Part shown: piece after piece, positions 27,559 through 36,792 of the stretch
Numbering within the stretch: position 1 is the first letter of the stretch
Layout of the letters: every line of letters starts with the position of its first letter
NCBI RefSeq assembly: GCF_009765225.1
Contig: NZ_VMSF01000001.1
Coordinates: 2,356,001-2,420,000 of the forward strand
Length of the DNA stretch: 64,000 nt
Direction: 5' to 3'
Source: Leifsonia sp. AG29
Lineage (GTDB): Bacteria; Actinomycetota; Actinomycetes; Actinomycetales; Microbacteriaceae
Position numbers and translations under genes: made by a program
The notes under the pieces: generated by a model
What the model saw: only the letters and a program-made list of their open reading frames with translations
Databases searched by the model: none
What the model was told of the DNA's origin: nothing

Positions 27559-27638
27559 GCAGGAAACATGCTGGTCGGGGTCACAAGACCCCCGCATCCC
27601 GCGTGCCCGCCGCACGCCCAGGAAGGACCGAACCCCTC

Positions 27639-28298
27639 ATGCGCGCAGTCTTTCAGCAGGAGCTCGCCGAAGTCCAAGAGCGGCTCGTCGAGATCTCCGA
27701 GCTCGTCGTCGGCTCGATCCAGAAGGCCACGCAGGCGTTCAACGAGTCCGACGTGACCCTCGCCGAGGAGGTCATCGCCGACGACCACAAGATCGACGAG
27801 CTGACCGTCCTGCTCGACGAGCTGTCGATCCAGATCCTCGCGCGTCAGCAGCCGGTCGCCCGCGACCTCCGGATCGTGGTCACCGCGCTCCGGGTGAGCG
27901 CCTCCCTCGAGCGCATGGGCGACATGGCCGAGCACATCGCGCAGCTCGCGCGCTACCGCTTCCCCGACAAGGTCGTCCCGAAGAGCCTCCGCGGCACCTT
28001 CGCCGAGATGGGCCGCCTCGACGTGCAGATCGCCACGAAGCTCACCGAGCTGCTGCGCACGCAGGATGTGCGTCTCGCCGACGAGATCCGCAACGACGAC
28101 GACGACGTCGACGAGCTGCACGCCAGCGTCTTCGACAAGGTGCTCGGCGAGACGTGGAAGGGCCAGGCGGTCGACACGGTCGACGCGACGCTCGCCTCCC
28201 GCTACCACGAGCGCTTCGCGGACCACGCCGTCTCGATCGCGAAGAAGGTCCAGTACCTCGCCACCGGCGACTGGGCTCCGGAGCTCGCCAGCTCCTGA
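27639..28298 (+). CDS. phoU: Phosphate signalling protein PhoU
   Basis: The 219-residue protein (MRAVFQQELAEVQERLVEI) has the two PhoU three-helix repeats with metal-binding blocks ASLERMGDMAEHIAQLARY and SRYHERFADHAVSIAKKVQ. PhoU links the Pst transporter to the sensor kinase and keeps the regulon off when phosphate is ample. I start at ATG 27639, preceded by AGGAAGGA; an upstream GTG-type frame extension to 27603 lacks conservation. It is monocistronic and divergent from senX3-regX3. Confidence 0.95.
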   Translation: MRAVFQQELAEVQERLVEISELVVGSIQKATQAFNESDVTLAEEVIADDHKIDELTVLLDELSIQILARQQPVARDLRIVVTALRVSASLERMGDMAEHIAQLARYRFPDKVVPKSLRGTFAEMGRLDVQIATKLTELLRTQDVRLADEIRNDDDDVDELHASVFDKVLGETWKGQAVDTVDATLASRYHERFADHAVSIAKKVQYLATGDWAPELASS

Positions 28299-28305
28299 GG
28301 CCTTG

Positions 28306-28770
28306 CTAGGGCGCCAGCGTCACTCGTGCCGCCACACGGCGACGCGAGTGCGGCGCGCGGGCGACGACGCTGAGCTCCGTGAGCACGGCGCGCTCTCCCG
28401 GGTGGAGGCGTCCGCCGTGCTGATCCGTCGCGTGCGCGCGGAACGCGCCGAGGATGTGGCGCTGGTCCTTCATGACCGCCCCCGCCCCCTCCAGGGCCTG
28501 CACGATCGCGGTGTGGAGTCCGGTGAGCGCGGGCGAGGGGCGGAGCACGGTCACCGGGACGGTCCGGCGTGATCCGAACCTCTCGCGCCCGGCCCCCACG
28601 ACCGGGATGCGCGCGGCCGCCGGGATCAGCGCCGCGACGGCCGAGGCATCGAGCTCGATCTCGAACGGCGGCACCACGGTGACGTGGAGCGGCCAGTCAG
28701 CAGCGTCGAATTCCTCGGGCGCCTCGCGCCCGAGGAATGCGACGATGACGAACGTGCTCGGCGTGGTTAC
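28306..28770 (-). CDS. 2'-5' RNA ligase / 2H phosphoesterase-like protein with no standard start codon
   Basis: The frame encodes a LigT-like protein of about 154 residues with both catalytic HxT motifs: [12 protein letters not shown] near the N-terminus and [10 protein letters not shown] in the second half. No ATG, GTG or TTG precedes the first motif outside gpmA. At the place where a start overlapping the gpmA stop would be expected, the sequence is GTAACC. A single G-to-A change from GTGACC would alter both the gpmA stop (TGA to TAA) and this start (GTG to GTA). Translation may now be weak, use a rare start, or be lost. Confidence 0.6.
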   Translation of the reverse strand, partial: VTTPSTFVIVAFLGREAPEEFDAADWPLHVTVVPPFEIELDASAVAALIPAAARIPVVGAGRERFGSRRTVPVTVLRPSPALTGLHTAIVQALEGAGAVMKDQRHILGAFRAHATDQHGGRLHPGERAVLTELSVVARAPHSRRRVAARVTLAP

Positions 28771-29516
28771 TTCTTGCCCTGCGCGGCGACCGCGGCGGCG
28801 CCGGCGGCGGCGGCCTCCGGGTCGAGGTAGTACGACGGCTCGAGGGGCGCGAAGTCCTCCCCGAGCTTGTAGACGAGCGGGATGCCGGTCGGGATGTTGA
28901 GACCCGCGATCTCGTCGTCCGAGATGCCGTCGAGGTGCTTCACGAGCGCGCGCAGCGAGTTGCCGTGCGCCGTGACGAGCACGGTCTTGCCCGCCGCGAG
29001 GTCGGGCGTGATGTCCGACTCCCAGTACGGCAGCATGCGCGCGATGACGTCCTTCAGGCATTCGGTGCGCGGGAGGTCGGCGCCGAGGCCGGCGTAGCGC
29101 GGGTCGGAGACCTGCGAGAACGGGCTGTCGTCGGGCAGCGGCGGCGGAGGGACGTCGAACGAGCGGCGCCACAGCTGGAACTGCTCGGGACCGTACTTCT
29201 CGAGGGTGTCGGCCTTGTCGAGTCCCTGAAGCGCTCCGTAGTGGCGCTCGTTGAGCCTCCACGAGCGCTGCACCGGGATCCAGAGACGGTCGGCGACGTC
29301 GAGCGCGTAGTTCGCCGTCTGGATGGCGCGAGTGAGGACGGAGGTGTGGAGCACGTCCGGCGTGAGGCCGGAGTCGCGGAGCAGCTCACCCGCCCGCTTC
29401 GCCTCGGCGACGCCGGTCTCGCTGAGACGCACGTCCACCCAGCCGGTGAACAGGTTCTTCTCGTTCCACTCGCTGCTGCCGTGGCGCAGGAGGATCAGGG
29501 TGTAGGGAGCGGCCAT
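28767..29516 (-). CDS. gpmA: 2,3-bisphosphoglycerate-dependent phosphoglycerate mutase
   Basis: The 249-residue histidine phosphatase-fold enzyme has the phospho-His motif [20 protein letters not shown] and the second catalytic His in [32 protein letters not shown] and RRSFDVPPP are typical of dPGM. It interconverts 3- and 2-phosphoglycerate. In mycobacteria gpm1 directly precedes senX3-regX3; here phoU lies between. It is followed by a coupled 2H phosphoesterase frame. Confidence 0.96.
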   Translation of the reverse strand: MAAPYTLILLRHGSSEWNEKNLFTGWVDVRLSETGVAEAKRAGELLRDSGLTPDVLHTSVLTRAIQTANYALDVADRLWIPVQRSWRLNERHYGALQGLDKADTLEKYGPEQFQLWRRSFDVPPPPLPDDSPFSQVSDPRYAGLGADLPRTECLKDVIARMLPYWESDITPDLAAGKTVLVTAHGNSLRALVKHLDGISDDEIAGLNIPTGIPLVYKLGEDFAPLEPSYYLDPEAAAAGAAAVAAQGKK

Positions 29517-29572
29517 ACCCCCTAATCTATCGTCTCCGGCCCCTGCCGACCGGCGGCTGGCAGACTGGGGAC

Positions 29573-30394
29573 ATGGCTTCAGGCGCGGTCGGCACGGTCA
29601 CCCGTGGCACGACGAACACCAACCGGCTGCGCCGTGTCGACCGGTGGATCGCGGCGCTTCCGGAGCTGCGCCGCGCCTCCGACCCGCTCGTCGTCGACCT
29701 CGGCTACGGCGCCAGCGGGGTGACGGCCTTCGAGCTGCATCACCGGTTGGCGCGGGTGCGGCCCGACGTCGAGGTGCTCGGACTCGAGATCGAGCCGGCG
29801 CGCGTGCGCCGGGCCGAGGAGCAGCTGGCGGAGGTGCGTGCGGGGGCGACCCCGTTCGCCGCCGATGCGCGCATCTCGTTCGGGCTCGGGGGTTTCGAGG
29901 TGCCGCTTCCGGCCGGGCGTCTCGCCACGGTGATCCGCGCCTTCAACGTGCTGCGCCAGTACGACGAGTCCGACGTGGCGACCGCCTGGCAGCGCATGCG
30001 GGCCCGGTTGCAGCCCGGCGGCGTGCTGGTCGAGGGCACGTGCGACGAGCTCGGCCGCATCTCGAGCTGGGTCGCCCTCGATCCGCAGGGGCCGCGGACG
30101 CTCACGGTCTCGCTGCGCCTCCACGATCTCGAGGCGCCGTCGGTCGTGGCGGAGCGCCTCCCCAAGGCGCTGATCCACCGGAACGTGCCCGGCGAGCGCG
30201 TCCACGCCTTCCTCACCGAGCTGGATCGGCTCTGGCGGGTGCACTCCCCGCTCGGCGCCTACGGTCCGACGCAGCGGTGGATCGCTGTGGCCGAGAGTCT
30301 GCGCGCGGCGGGCTGGCCCGTCATCGGCGGCCGAGCGCGCTGGCGGCTCGGTGAGCTGTCCGTCGCCTGGGAGGCGGTCGCCCCCGCCTCCTGA
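29573..30394 (+). CDS. Class I SAM-dependent methyltransferase
   Basis: The 273-residue protein has a Rossmann methyltransferase core: [17 protein letters not shown] (motif I, GYGASG), [13 protein letters not shown] (acidic end of beta2) and [14 protein letters not shown]. The substrate is not evident. It is divergent from gpmA with a short gap of about 56 bp, and an ATG immediately after a -10-like stretch suggests a short or absent leader. It is convergent with ygfZ. Confidence 0.85.
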   Translation: MASGAVGTVTRGTTNTNRLRRVDRWIAALPELRRASDPLVVDLGYGASGVTAFELHHRLARVRPDVEVLGLEIEPARVRRAEEQLAEVRAGATPFAADARISFGLGGFEVPLPAGRLATVIRAFNVLRQYDESDVATAWQRMRARLQPGGVLVEGTCDELGRISSWVALDPQGPRTLTVSLRLHDLEAPSVVAERLPKALIHRNVPGERVHAFLTELDRLWRVHSPLGAYGPTQRWIAVAESLRAAGWPVIGGRARWRLGELSVAWEAVAPAS

Positions 30395-30416
30395 CACGCG
30401 CGGGGACACGTACCCG

Positions 30417-31526
30417 TCAGGCGCGAGGTCTGCGCGTGACCGCGCCCAGGCGCGGGAGGTGCGGCACGTGGGCCTCCCCGCCCGCCTCGGGAGGCACGAC
30501 CACCTCCTGAGCCGCCGCAACGGAAACGCCATCGGCATCGACCGTGAGGGTCGCTGAGGCGTCCGCGCTGCGCTTGACGATCGCGAGTGCGATCGGCCCG
30601 AGCTCGTAGTGGAGCGCGGACGACGTCACGGTGCCGACCTCCTTGCCGTCGAGCGAGACCAGCGCGCCGCGGCCGGGATGCACGCCCTCCGATCCGTCGA
30701 GGTGCAGCATGACCAGCCGGCGCGGCGGGTGGCCCAGGTTGTGCACCTTCGCGACCGTCTCCTGCCCGCGGTAGCAGCCCTTGCTGAGGTGCACGGCGGT
30801 GCGGAGCCAATCGAGCTCGTGCGGGATGGTGCGCTCGTCGACCTCGGTCGAGAAACGGGGACGCCATGCGGCGATGCGGAGCGCGTCGGCGGCCAGCGTG
30901 CCGGCGGCGGCGAACTCGCCCGACCGCACGCGGGTGACGATCGACGCGAGCGCGTCGCGCGGCACGAGTCGCTCGCTCCAGCTCCACCCCGCGCCCGGGT
31001 GCTCGCCCCGGGCGTACTGGTGCCCGCCGGGGGTCACCGCGTGCCACGGGTCGTGCCAGATCAACGGCACGCCGGCGGGCGCCGCGATCGGGAGGGGCGG
31101 GTCGCCGAGCGTGCCGATCGTCGCGAACTCGGCGGTGCGGTCGGCGACCTCGACACGCAGCATGAACCGCATCGAGTCGAGCCACGTCCGGAGGCCCTCG
31201 GCCTCCGGATGGTCGACGAGCAGCCAGGTCGTCTCGCCGTCGTCTACGAGCCGGGCGGCGTGCTCGACGCGCCCGGTGACATCGAGCAGGAGGGTCTCGG
31301 AGGACTCCCCGGGCTGGAGGCCGGTCAGCGCCTGGCTGGTGAGCGAATTGAGCCAGCTCAGCCGGTCGGGGCCCGTGACCGAGAGAACGGCGCGGTCCGA
31401 GAGGTCGACGATGGCCCGGCCCTCGGCGAGCGCGCGCTGCTCGCCGAGCGGGTTGCCGTAGTGCGCCGGGACACCCGAGCCGTCGGTGTCGACGGCGCCG
31501 GGGAGGGACAGGAAGGGCGAGGGCAT
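30417..31526 (-). CDS. ygfZ: YgfZ/GcvT-type folate-binding protein
   Basis: The 369-residue protein carries the YgfZ signature KGCYRGQETVAKVHNLG with its conserved Cys, and the GcvT-like core (VSVTGPDRLSWLNSLTSQ). YgfZ proteins use folate to help assemble or repair certain Fe-S clusters. I start at ATG 31526; GTG 31535 three codons earlier is equally possible. It overlaps or abuts the nitrobindin-like gene upstream, forming an operon with it and two small membrane-protein genes. Confidence 0.92.
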   Translation of the reverse strand: MPSPFLSLPGAVDTDGSGVPAHYGNPLGEQRALAEGRAIVDLSDRAVLSVTGPDRLSWLNSLTSQALTGLQPGESSETLLLDVTGRVEHAARLVDDGETTWLLVDHPEAEGLRTWLDSMRFMLRVEVADRTAEFATIGTLGDPPLPIAAPAGVPLIWHDPWHAVTPGGHQYARGEHPGAGWSWSERLVPRDALASIVTRVRSGEFAAAGTLAADALRIAAWRPRFSTEVDERTIPHELDWLRTAVHLSKGCYRGQETVAKVHNLGHPPRRLVMLHLDGSEGVHPGRGALVSLDGKEVGTVTSSALHYELGPIALAIVKRSADASATLTVDADGVSVAAAQEVVVPPEAGGEAHVPHLPRLGAVTRRPRA

Positions 31527-31539
31527 GGCGGTCACCGGG

Positions 31540-32136
31540 TCAGTCGACCTTGGCAAGCCGCGCCGACGCGTGGGTGCGCAACTCGTGCCCGAGCGCGGCG
31601 ATGTCCCAGGCCCAGAGCAGGTGGTTCTCGACCAGGCCGTAGAGCCGGGTGGCAGCGGTGTACTCCTTCGCGCCGGCGGTGCGCAGCACGGCGTCGGTGG
31701 CGAGGTCGATGCGGGGGCCCGCGACCTGGCCGACGTAGATCTCGGTCACGCCGTCGGGGTGGATGATCGCGACGTCGATGTCGAAGGCGCCGTTGGAAGC
31801 GCGGAGCGCCTCCACCGACTGGGCGGTCGTGAACGGCCGCGGCCCGACGCCGGGGAGCATCGCGGGGCCGGCGTCGCCCTCGATGAGCTTGCGGCTGAGC
31901 CTCCAGTACCCGGTCTCGGCGGCGAGCGGCGTGCTCTGCTCGTCGAGGACCCAGGAGGTGGCGTTGTAGTTGAGATACGACTGACCGTCGTGGCTGAAGC
32001 TGATCCGCTGCCCGAACTCGAGCTGCGTGTGGTCGTCGTCGACGGCGTAGTCGAGGACGCCGGTGCCCTCCCAGACGCCGAGCAGCCAGGACAGCGGGAC
32101 GAGCTCCGCGGGGAGGTCGGTCGGGATCTCGATCAT
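31540..32136 (-). CDS. Nitrobindin/FABP-family heme-binding beta-barrel protein
   Basis: The 198-residue protein has the family signature LLGVWEGTG near residue 20 and the later block WRLSRKLIEGD. The C-terminal HLLWAWDIAALGHEL supplies the His next to the heme site in nitrobindins. Such proteins bind heme and react with peroxynitrite or nitric oxide species. It sits next to ygfZ as in mycobacteria (the Rv0813c group), and close to glnR. Confidence 0.9.
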   Translation of the reverse strand: MIEIPTDLPAELVPLSWLLGVWEGTGVLDYAVDDDHTQLEFGQRISFSHDGQSYLNYNATSWVLDEQSTPLAAETGYWRLSRKLIEGDAGPAMLPGVGPRPFTTAQSVEALRASNGAFDIDVAIIHPDGVTEIYVGQVAGPRIDLATDAVLRTAGAKEYTAATRLYGLVENHLLWAWDIAALGHELRTHASARLAKVD

Positions 32137-32167
32137 GGGACCGGCTCAGCCTTGTCGGCGACGCGCG

Positions 32168-32278
32168 TCAGCGCTGGCCGCGGAAGAGGTTGTAGACGAC
32201 CAGTCCGGAGACACCGAGGATGGCGAGGGTCGCCAGGCCGAGCAGGCCGACGAAGAAGAGTTCGAGAGCGACGAGCAT
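32168..32278 (-). CDS. 36-residue single-pass membrane protein
   Basis: ATG at 32278 to TGA at 32168 encodes [20 protein letters not shown] and then 16 more residues ending FRGQR. Nearly all of residues 2-28 form one hydrophobic helix, followed by a short basic tail. It is tightly packed between the 118-residue membrane-protein gene (14 bp upstream) and the nitrobindin gene (32 bp downstream) on the same strand. Position, codon use and hydrophobicity support a real small gene of unknown role. Confidence 0.6.
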   Translation of the reverse strand: MLVALELFFVGLLGLATLAILGVSGLVVYNLFRGQR

Positions 32279-32291
32279 GCTGCCAGTCTAC

Positions 32292-32648
32292 TCAGGCGGA
32301 CGCGGCGATCAGGGCGAGCACGGCTCCGAAGACGCCGAGGATGACGAACGAGCCGGTAAGGCTCGCTGCGAGCCGGTTGACGAAGCCGTCCTTCTGCTGG
32401 GTCGCCAGCTGCGCGACGAACGAGGCGAGCACGCACACGCCCAGCGCGAGCGACAGCCAGGAGGCGTACCCGGCCGGATGCGACAGGCCGGCGATCAGCG
32501 CTCCGAGGACCAGCGCGATGAGCCACACCGAGCCGATGCTCGCCACGAGCACCGGCCTGCTGACCGGAGGCACGTACGGCCCGGCCGCGGCCGCCGGCCC
32601 GAGCGGGTGCGGCCCCTCCGACGGCGGTGGCTGCAGGTTGTCCGTCAT
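32292..32648 (-). CDS. Small multi-pass membrane protein
   Basis: The 118-residue protein begins [20 protein letters not shown], a Pro-rich cytoplasmic tail. Three hydrophobic segments follow: [40 protein letters not shown] and a last one ending the protein ([19 protein letters not shown]). No family is recognised with certainty. It is divergent from glnR (90 bp gap) and likely first in the operon with the 36-residue protein, nitrobindin and ygfZ. Confidence 0.8.
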   Translation of the reverse strand: MTDNLQPPPSEGPHPLGPAAAAGPYVPPVSRPVLVASIGSVWLIALVLGALIAGLSHPAGYASWLSLALGVCVLASFVAQLATQQKDGFVNRLAASLTGSFVILGVFGAVLALIAASA

Positions 32649-32738
32649 GCCTCTTATTGTGCCCGTCTCCGGGCCCCGGCGGGGGCTCTCCGCGTTTCCG
32701 GTAGCATTTCCCTGACGGTGCGGGTGAGGAGGAACCGA

Positions 32739-33431
32739 GTGGCGCAGCTGCTGATCCTCACCTCTGCCCCCGACGCCGAGGTGCTCCCGGCGCTCGCCCT
32801 CCTCAGCCATCGCACGCGGCAGATCCCCGCCGAGCCCGCCTCGCTCGTGAACGCACCGAGCTGCGACCTCATCTTCGTCGACGCGCGCCGCGACCTCGCC
32901 AGCGCGAAGTCGCTCTGCAAGATCCTGACGACGACCGGGATCACGGTCCCGCTCCTCCTCGTGCTCACGGAGGGCGGCCTCACCGCGGTCAGCGCCGACT
33001 GGGGAGTGAACGACGTCGTGCTCGAGTCCGCGGGACCGGCCGAGGTCGATGCCCGCATCCGCCTGGCGATCGGCCGTCAGACGCAGGAGCACTCGCAGAC
33101 CAAGATCCAGGCCTCCGGGATCACGATCGACGAGGCCAGCTACTCGGCGAAAGCCCACGGGCGGCAGCTCGACCTCACCTTCAAGGAGTTCGAGCTCCTG
33201 CGCTTCTTCGCCACCCACCCTTCCCGGGTGTTCACGCGCGAGCAGCTCCTCAGCGAGGTGTGGGGCTACGACTACTTCGGAGGCACGCGCACCGTCGATG
33301 TGCACGTGCGGCGCCTGCGGGCGAAGCTCGGCGACCTCGAGTCGCTGATCGGGACGGTGCGCAACGTCGGGTACCGGTTCAACGTCTACGAGGACGACAA
33401 CGACCGGTTGCCCACATCGGTCCGCCCCTGA
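32739..33431 (+). CDS. glnR: GlnR-type orphan response regulator
   Basis: The 230-residue OmpR-family protein starts at GTG 32739 after GGTGAGGAGGAA. The receiver domain is atypical and matches actinobacterial GlnR ([41 protein letters not shown]): the Asp is present, but the usual acidic pocket is reduced and no kinase gene is adjacent. The C-terminal winged helix has [19 protein letters not shown] and [19 protein letters not shown]. GlnR globally controls nitrogen genes and in several actinobacteria also affects phosphate and sugar uptake. A TAGCAT -10 lies at 32702. Confidence 0.85.
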   Translation: MAQLLILTSAPDAEVLPALALLSHRTRQIPAEPASLVNAPSCDLIFVDARRDLASAKSLCKILTTTGITVPLLLVLTEGGLTAVSADWGVNDVVLESAGPAEVDARIRLAIGRQTQEHSQTKIQASGITIDEASYSAKAHGRQLDLTFKEFELLRFFATHPSRVFTREQLLSEVWGYDYFGGTRTVDVHVRRLRAKLGDLESLIGTVRNVGYRFNVYEDDNDRLPTSVRP

Positions 33432-33494
33432 CCCTGTCTCCACAGAGCGTTGCTCCTCGTGACGGTCGCCCGCGAGCGGTGCGATGATGGGGGG

Positions 33495-35705
33495 ATGGAC
33501 GGCGAGCGCACCCTCGAGAGCAGTCTGCTTGACAACGGCCTGGGCGGAAGCCTCGGCAGTGACTTCGACGACGACTTCGCTCCCTTCATCTACGAGCCCG
33601 ACCCCACGCTGCCGGAGGACCGCTACCTCGACCGCGAGCTGAGCTGGCTCGCGTTCAACCAGCGCGTGCTCGAACTCGCCGAGGACCCGCTGGTGCCCGT
33701 GCTCGAGCGGGCGAACTTCCTCGCCATCTTCGCCAGCAACCTCGACGAGTTCTTCATGGTGCGCGTGGCCGGCCTCAAGCGCCGCATCGCGACCGGGCTC
33801 GCGGTCCCGACCAACGTCGGGCGCGCTCCGCAGGAGGTCCTCGCGGACATCTCGGCCAAGGCGCACGAGCTGCAGCTGAGGCACGCGAACGCGTACCGCC
33901 GGCTCGTCCTCCCGGCCCTCGAGGAGGTCGGGATCTCCGTCGCCGCGTGGGACCAGCTCGACGAGGCCGACCGCGCCCAGATGCGCGAGGTGTTCTCGCA
34001 GCAGATCTTCCCGGTCCTGATGCCGCTGGCCGTCGACCCCGCCCACCCGTTCCCCTACATCTCGGGACTCTCGCTCAACCTCTCGGTGCGCGTGCGCAAC
34101 TCCCGGACCGGCAAGGAGCAGTTCGCCCGCCTCAAGGTGCCGCAGATGCTCCCGCGGTTCGTCCGCATCGACCAGCGGGAGGGACTCGGTCAGGTGCGCT
34201 TCCTGCCCCTGGAGGAGCTCATCGCCAACCATCTGGGCGACCTCTTCCCCGGCATGGAGATCCTCGACCATCACGTCTTCCGGGTGACACGCAACGAAGA
34301 CGTCGAGATCGACGAGGACGAGACCGAGAACCTCATCCAGGCGCTCGAGCGCGAGCTGCTGCGCCGGCGGTTCGGGCCGCCCATCCGGCTCGAGGTCACC
34401 GAGGACATGGACGACGTGACGCTCGGGCTCCTCGTGCGCGAGCTCGACGTCACCGAGCAGGAGGTCTACCGCCTCCCCGGGCCGCTCGACCTGGGCGGCC
34501 TGTTCGATCTGGCGAGGATCGACCGGCCCGAGCTCCACTACCCCAACCACGTGCCCACCACGCCGGTCCAGCTCATGCCGAGCGAGCCGAACGCCAAGCC
34601 CGACCTGTTCGCGGCGATCGCCCGGCAGGACGTCCTCGTGCACCACCCGTACGAGTCGTTCGCGACGAGCGTTCAGGCCTTCCTCGAGCAGGCGGCCGCC
34701 GACCCGCATGTCCTCGCCATCAAGCAGACGCTGTACCGCACCTCCGGCGACAGTCCGATCGTCGAGGCGCTGATCGACGCGGCCGAGGCGGGCAAGCAGG
34801 TGCTCGCGCTCGTCGAGATCAAGGCGCGCTTCGACGAGCAGAACAACATCTCGTGGGCGCGCAAGCTCGAGAAGGCGGGCGTGCACGTCGTCTACGGGCT
34901 CGTCGGGCTCAAGACCCACTGCAAGCTGGCGCTCGTCATCCGCGAGGAGAAGGGCGTCCTCCGCCACTACAGCCACATCGGCACCGGCAACTACAACCCG
35001 AAGACCTCGCGCATCTACGAAGACCTCGGGCTGCTGACCGCCGACGACCAGGTCGGCAAAGACCTGACGCGCCTGTTCAACGAGCTCTCCGGCTACGCCA
35101 TCGAGAAGAAGTTCAAGCGCCTCCTCGTCGCGCCGCTGCACCTGCGCAAGGGCCTCCTCAAGCGGATCGACACGGAGCGCGCCAACGCGGCCGCCGGCCG
35201 GCCCTCGGGCATCCGGATCAAGCTCAACTCCATCGTCGACGAGGCGATCATCGATGCGCTCTACCGGGCGAGCCAGGCCGGGGTGCCCGTCGACCTCTGG
35301 GTGCGCGGCATCTGCGGCGTGGTCCCCGGCCGGGAGGGGCTGTCGGAGAACATCCGCGTGCGCTCCGTCCTCGGGCGCTACCTCGAGCACTCGCGCGTGT
35401 TCTCCTTCGTCAACGACGGCGACCCGCAGGTCTACATCGGCAGCGCCGACATGATGCACCGCAACCTCGACCGCCGGGTGGAGGCGCTGGTCCGGCTCAC
35501 CGAGCCCGAGCACATCGCCGAGCTGGGCGCCCTGTTGGACCTCGCGTTCGACGCCCGGACGGCGGCCTGGGCGCTCGACGAGGAGGGCGTCTGGACCCGG
35601 CACCACCTCGACGAGAACGGCAAGCCGCTCGCCGACCTGCAGAATAAGCTCATGCAGCAGTACAGCCACCGGCCCCGCAGCACCCGCACCGGTACGAGGC
35701 GGTGA
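33495..35705 (+). CDS. ppk: Polyphosphate kinase 1
   Basis: The 736-residue enzyme makes inorganic polyphosphate from ATP. Visible family blocks are [60 protein letters not shown], and the phospho-His region [19 protein letters not shown], with a second HKD-like half at the C-terminus ([19 protein letters not shown]). I start at ATG 33495 after GATGGGGGG. Its stop overlaps the mutT1 start (GTGA). Location between glnR/phoU and pst genes fits phosphate storage. Confidence 0.97.
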   Translation: MDGERTLESSLLDNGLGGSLGSDFDDDFAPFIYEPDPTLPEDRYLDRELSWLAFNQRVLELAEDPLVPVLERANFLAIFASNLDEFFMVRVAGLKRRIATGLAVPTNVGRAPQEVLADISAKAHELQLRHANAYRRLVLPALEEVGISVAAWDQLDEADRAQMREVFSQQIFPVLMPLAVDPAHPFPYISGLSLNLSVRVRNSRTGKEQFARLKVPQMLPRFVRIDQREGLGQVRFLPLEELIANHLGDLFPGMEILDHHVFRVTRNEDVEIDEDETENLIQALERELLRRRFGPPIRLEVTEDMDDVTLGLLVRELDVTEQEVYRLPGPLDLGGLFDLARIDRPELHYPNHVPTTPVQLMPSEPNAKPDLFAAIARQDVLVHHPYESFATSVQAFLEQAAADPHVLAIKQTLYRTSGDSPIVEALIDAAEAGKQVLALVEIKARFDEQNNISWARKLEKAGVHVVYGLVGLKTHCKLALVIREEKGVLRHYSHIGTGNYNPKTSRIYEDLGLLTADDQVGKDLTRLFNELSGYAIEKKFKRLLVAPLHLRKGLLKRIDTERANAAAGRPSGIRIKLNSIVDEAIIDALYRASQAGVPVDLWVRGICGVVPGREGLSENIRVRSVLGRYLEHSRVFSFVNDGDPQVYIGSADMMHRNLDRRVEALVRLTEPEHIAELGALLDLAFDARTAAWALDEEGVWTRHHLDENGKPLADLQNKLMQQYSHRPRSTRTGTRR

Positions 35706-36640
35706 GCCCGGCCATCTACGCCGCGGGCGCCCTGTGCTGGCGCGTCGTGGACGACAGGATCGTCGTGCTGGTGGTGCATCGCACCAAGTACGGTGACGTC
35801 ACGATCCCCAAGGGCAAGGTCGACCCCGGCGAGACGCTGCCGGAGACCGCGGTCCGCGAGATCGCGGAGGAGACCGGACTTCGCATCGCGCTCGGCGTAC
35901 CGCTCGGAATCTCCACATACCCCCTGAGCAGCGGCCGCGACAAGATCGTCCACTACTGGGCGGCGGAGGTCAGCGACAAGGCGATCGAGCGATCGACGTT
36001 CGTCCCCAACGCCGAGATCGCCGCGATCGAGTGGGTGACCCTCAAGAAGGCCCGCGGCTACCTCACCTACGAGCGCGACGTCGAGATTCTCGATGGGTTC
36101 GAGGCCCTCGTACGCCAGGGGATCACGTCGACGTTCGCGCTGATCGCCCTGCGGCACGGCAAGGCGGTGCCGCGCGACCTGTGGGAGGGGAGCGACGCCT
36201 CCCGGCCCCTCACCGAGCGCGGCGTCAAGCAGGCGGCGAGCGACGTCGGCACCATCCGCGCCTGGAATCCGAAGCGGATCCTGACGAGCGACGCGGTCCG
36301 CTGCGTCACCACGGTCGCCCCGCTCGCCGCCGCGACCGGCATCAAGCCGCGGCGCGAGGCGGGCATCAGCCAGGACGCCTACGAGGAGGGCCGCGGCGAG
36401 GTCCGCGCCATCGTCGGCAAGCGCATCCGGTCGCGCAAGACCGCCGTGCTGTGCAGTCACGGCCCGGTCCTCCCGGAGATCCTCCGCGAGATCGCGCTCG
36501 CGACAGGGACGATGCCGGGCGGCTACCTCAACGATGCAGCGGGGCTCGAGACGGGCGGCTTCTCGGTCGTGCACCTCTCGGCGACGAACCCGGCCTCCGG
36601 CATCGTCTCGATCGAGACGTACGCCCCCGTCGCCGGCTGA
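35702..36640 (+). CDS. mutT1: MutT1-type NUDIX hydrolase fused to a histidine phosphatase domain
   Basis: The 312-residue two-domain protein has the complete Nudix box (residues 37-59, starting [13 protein letters not shown] and ending REIAEETGL). From about residue 138 a histidine phosphatase domain follows ([21 protein letters not shown]). Mycobacterial MutT1 uses this fusion to hydrolyse 8-oxo-dGTP and diadenosine polyphosphates. GTG 35702 overlaps the ppk stop, so it is cotranslated with ppk; a polyphosphate- or Ap4A-related role is plausible. Confidence 0.92.
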   Translation: MSPAIYAAGALCWRVVDDRIVVLVVHRTKYGDVTIPKGKVDPGETLPETAVREIAEETGLRIALGVPLGISTYPLSSGRDKIVHYWAAEVSDKAIERSTFVPNAEIAAIEWVTLKKARGYLTYERDVEILDGFEALVRQGITSTFALIALRHGKAVPRDLWEGSDASRPLTERGVKQAASDVGTIRAWNPKRILTSDAVRCVTTVAPLAAATGIKPRREAGISQDAYEEGRGEVRAIVGKRIRSRKTAVLCSHGPVLPEILREIALATGTMPGGYLNDAAGLETGGFSVVHLSATNPASGIVSIETYAPVAG

Positions 36641-36681
36641 CCGCGGATTCACAGGGCTGGGAAGCGAAGACAACACCCGTC

Positions 36682-36699
36682 GTTAACCTTCCGTTTACC
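36682..36699 (+). promoter_or_regulatory. Putative Pho (RegX3) box upstream of pstS
   Basis: GTTAACC (36682-36688) and GTTTACC (36693-36699) are direct repeats exactly 11 bp apart, the spacing of PhoB/PhoP-type sites. They lie 111 bp before the pstS start. The stretch 36641-36792 has no gene; it holds this box and the pstS leader. Confidence 0.7.
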
Positions 36700-36792
36700 G
36701 CTGCGGGGGACTCTGGACAGACACCAGGCATAGCGTCCTACGCGGGTCGCACCGACCCCGTCCTGTTGTTACTGATCCCCGAAGGGACAACT

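Noticed and set aside
32292-35669. Very long minus-strand open frame (about 1100 codons) over ppk
   Set aside because: It mirrors ppk in a high-GC genome; the protein is a low-complexity string rich in Val, Arg, Glu and His with no domain. Only its last 118 codons (32292-32648) are a real gene.
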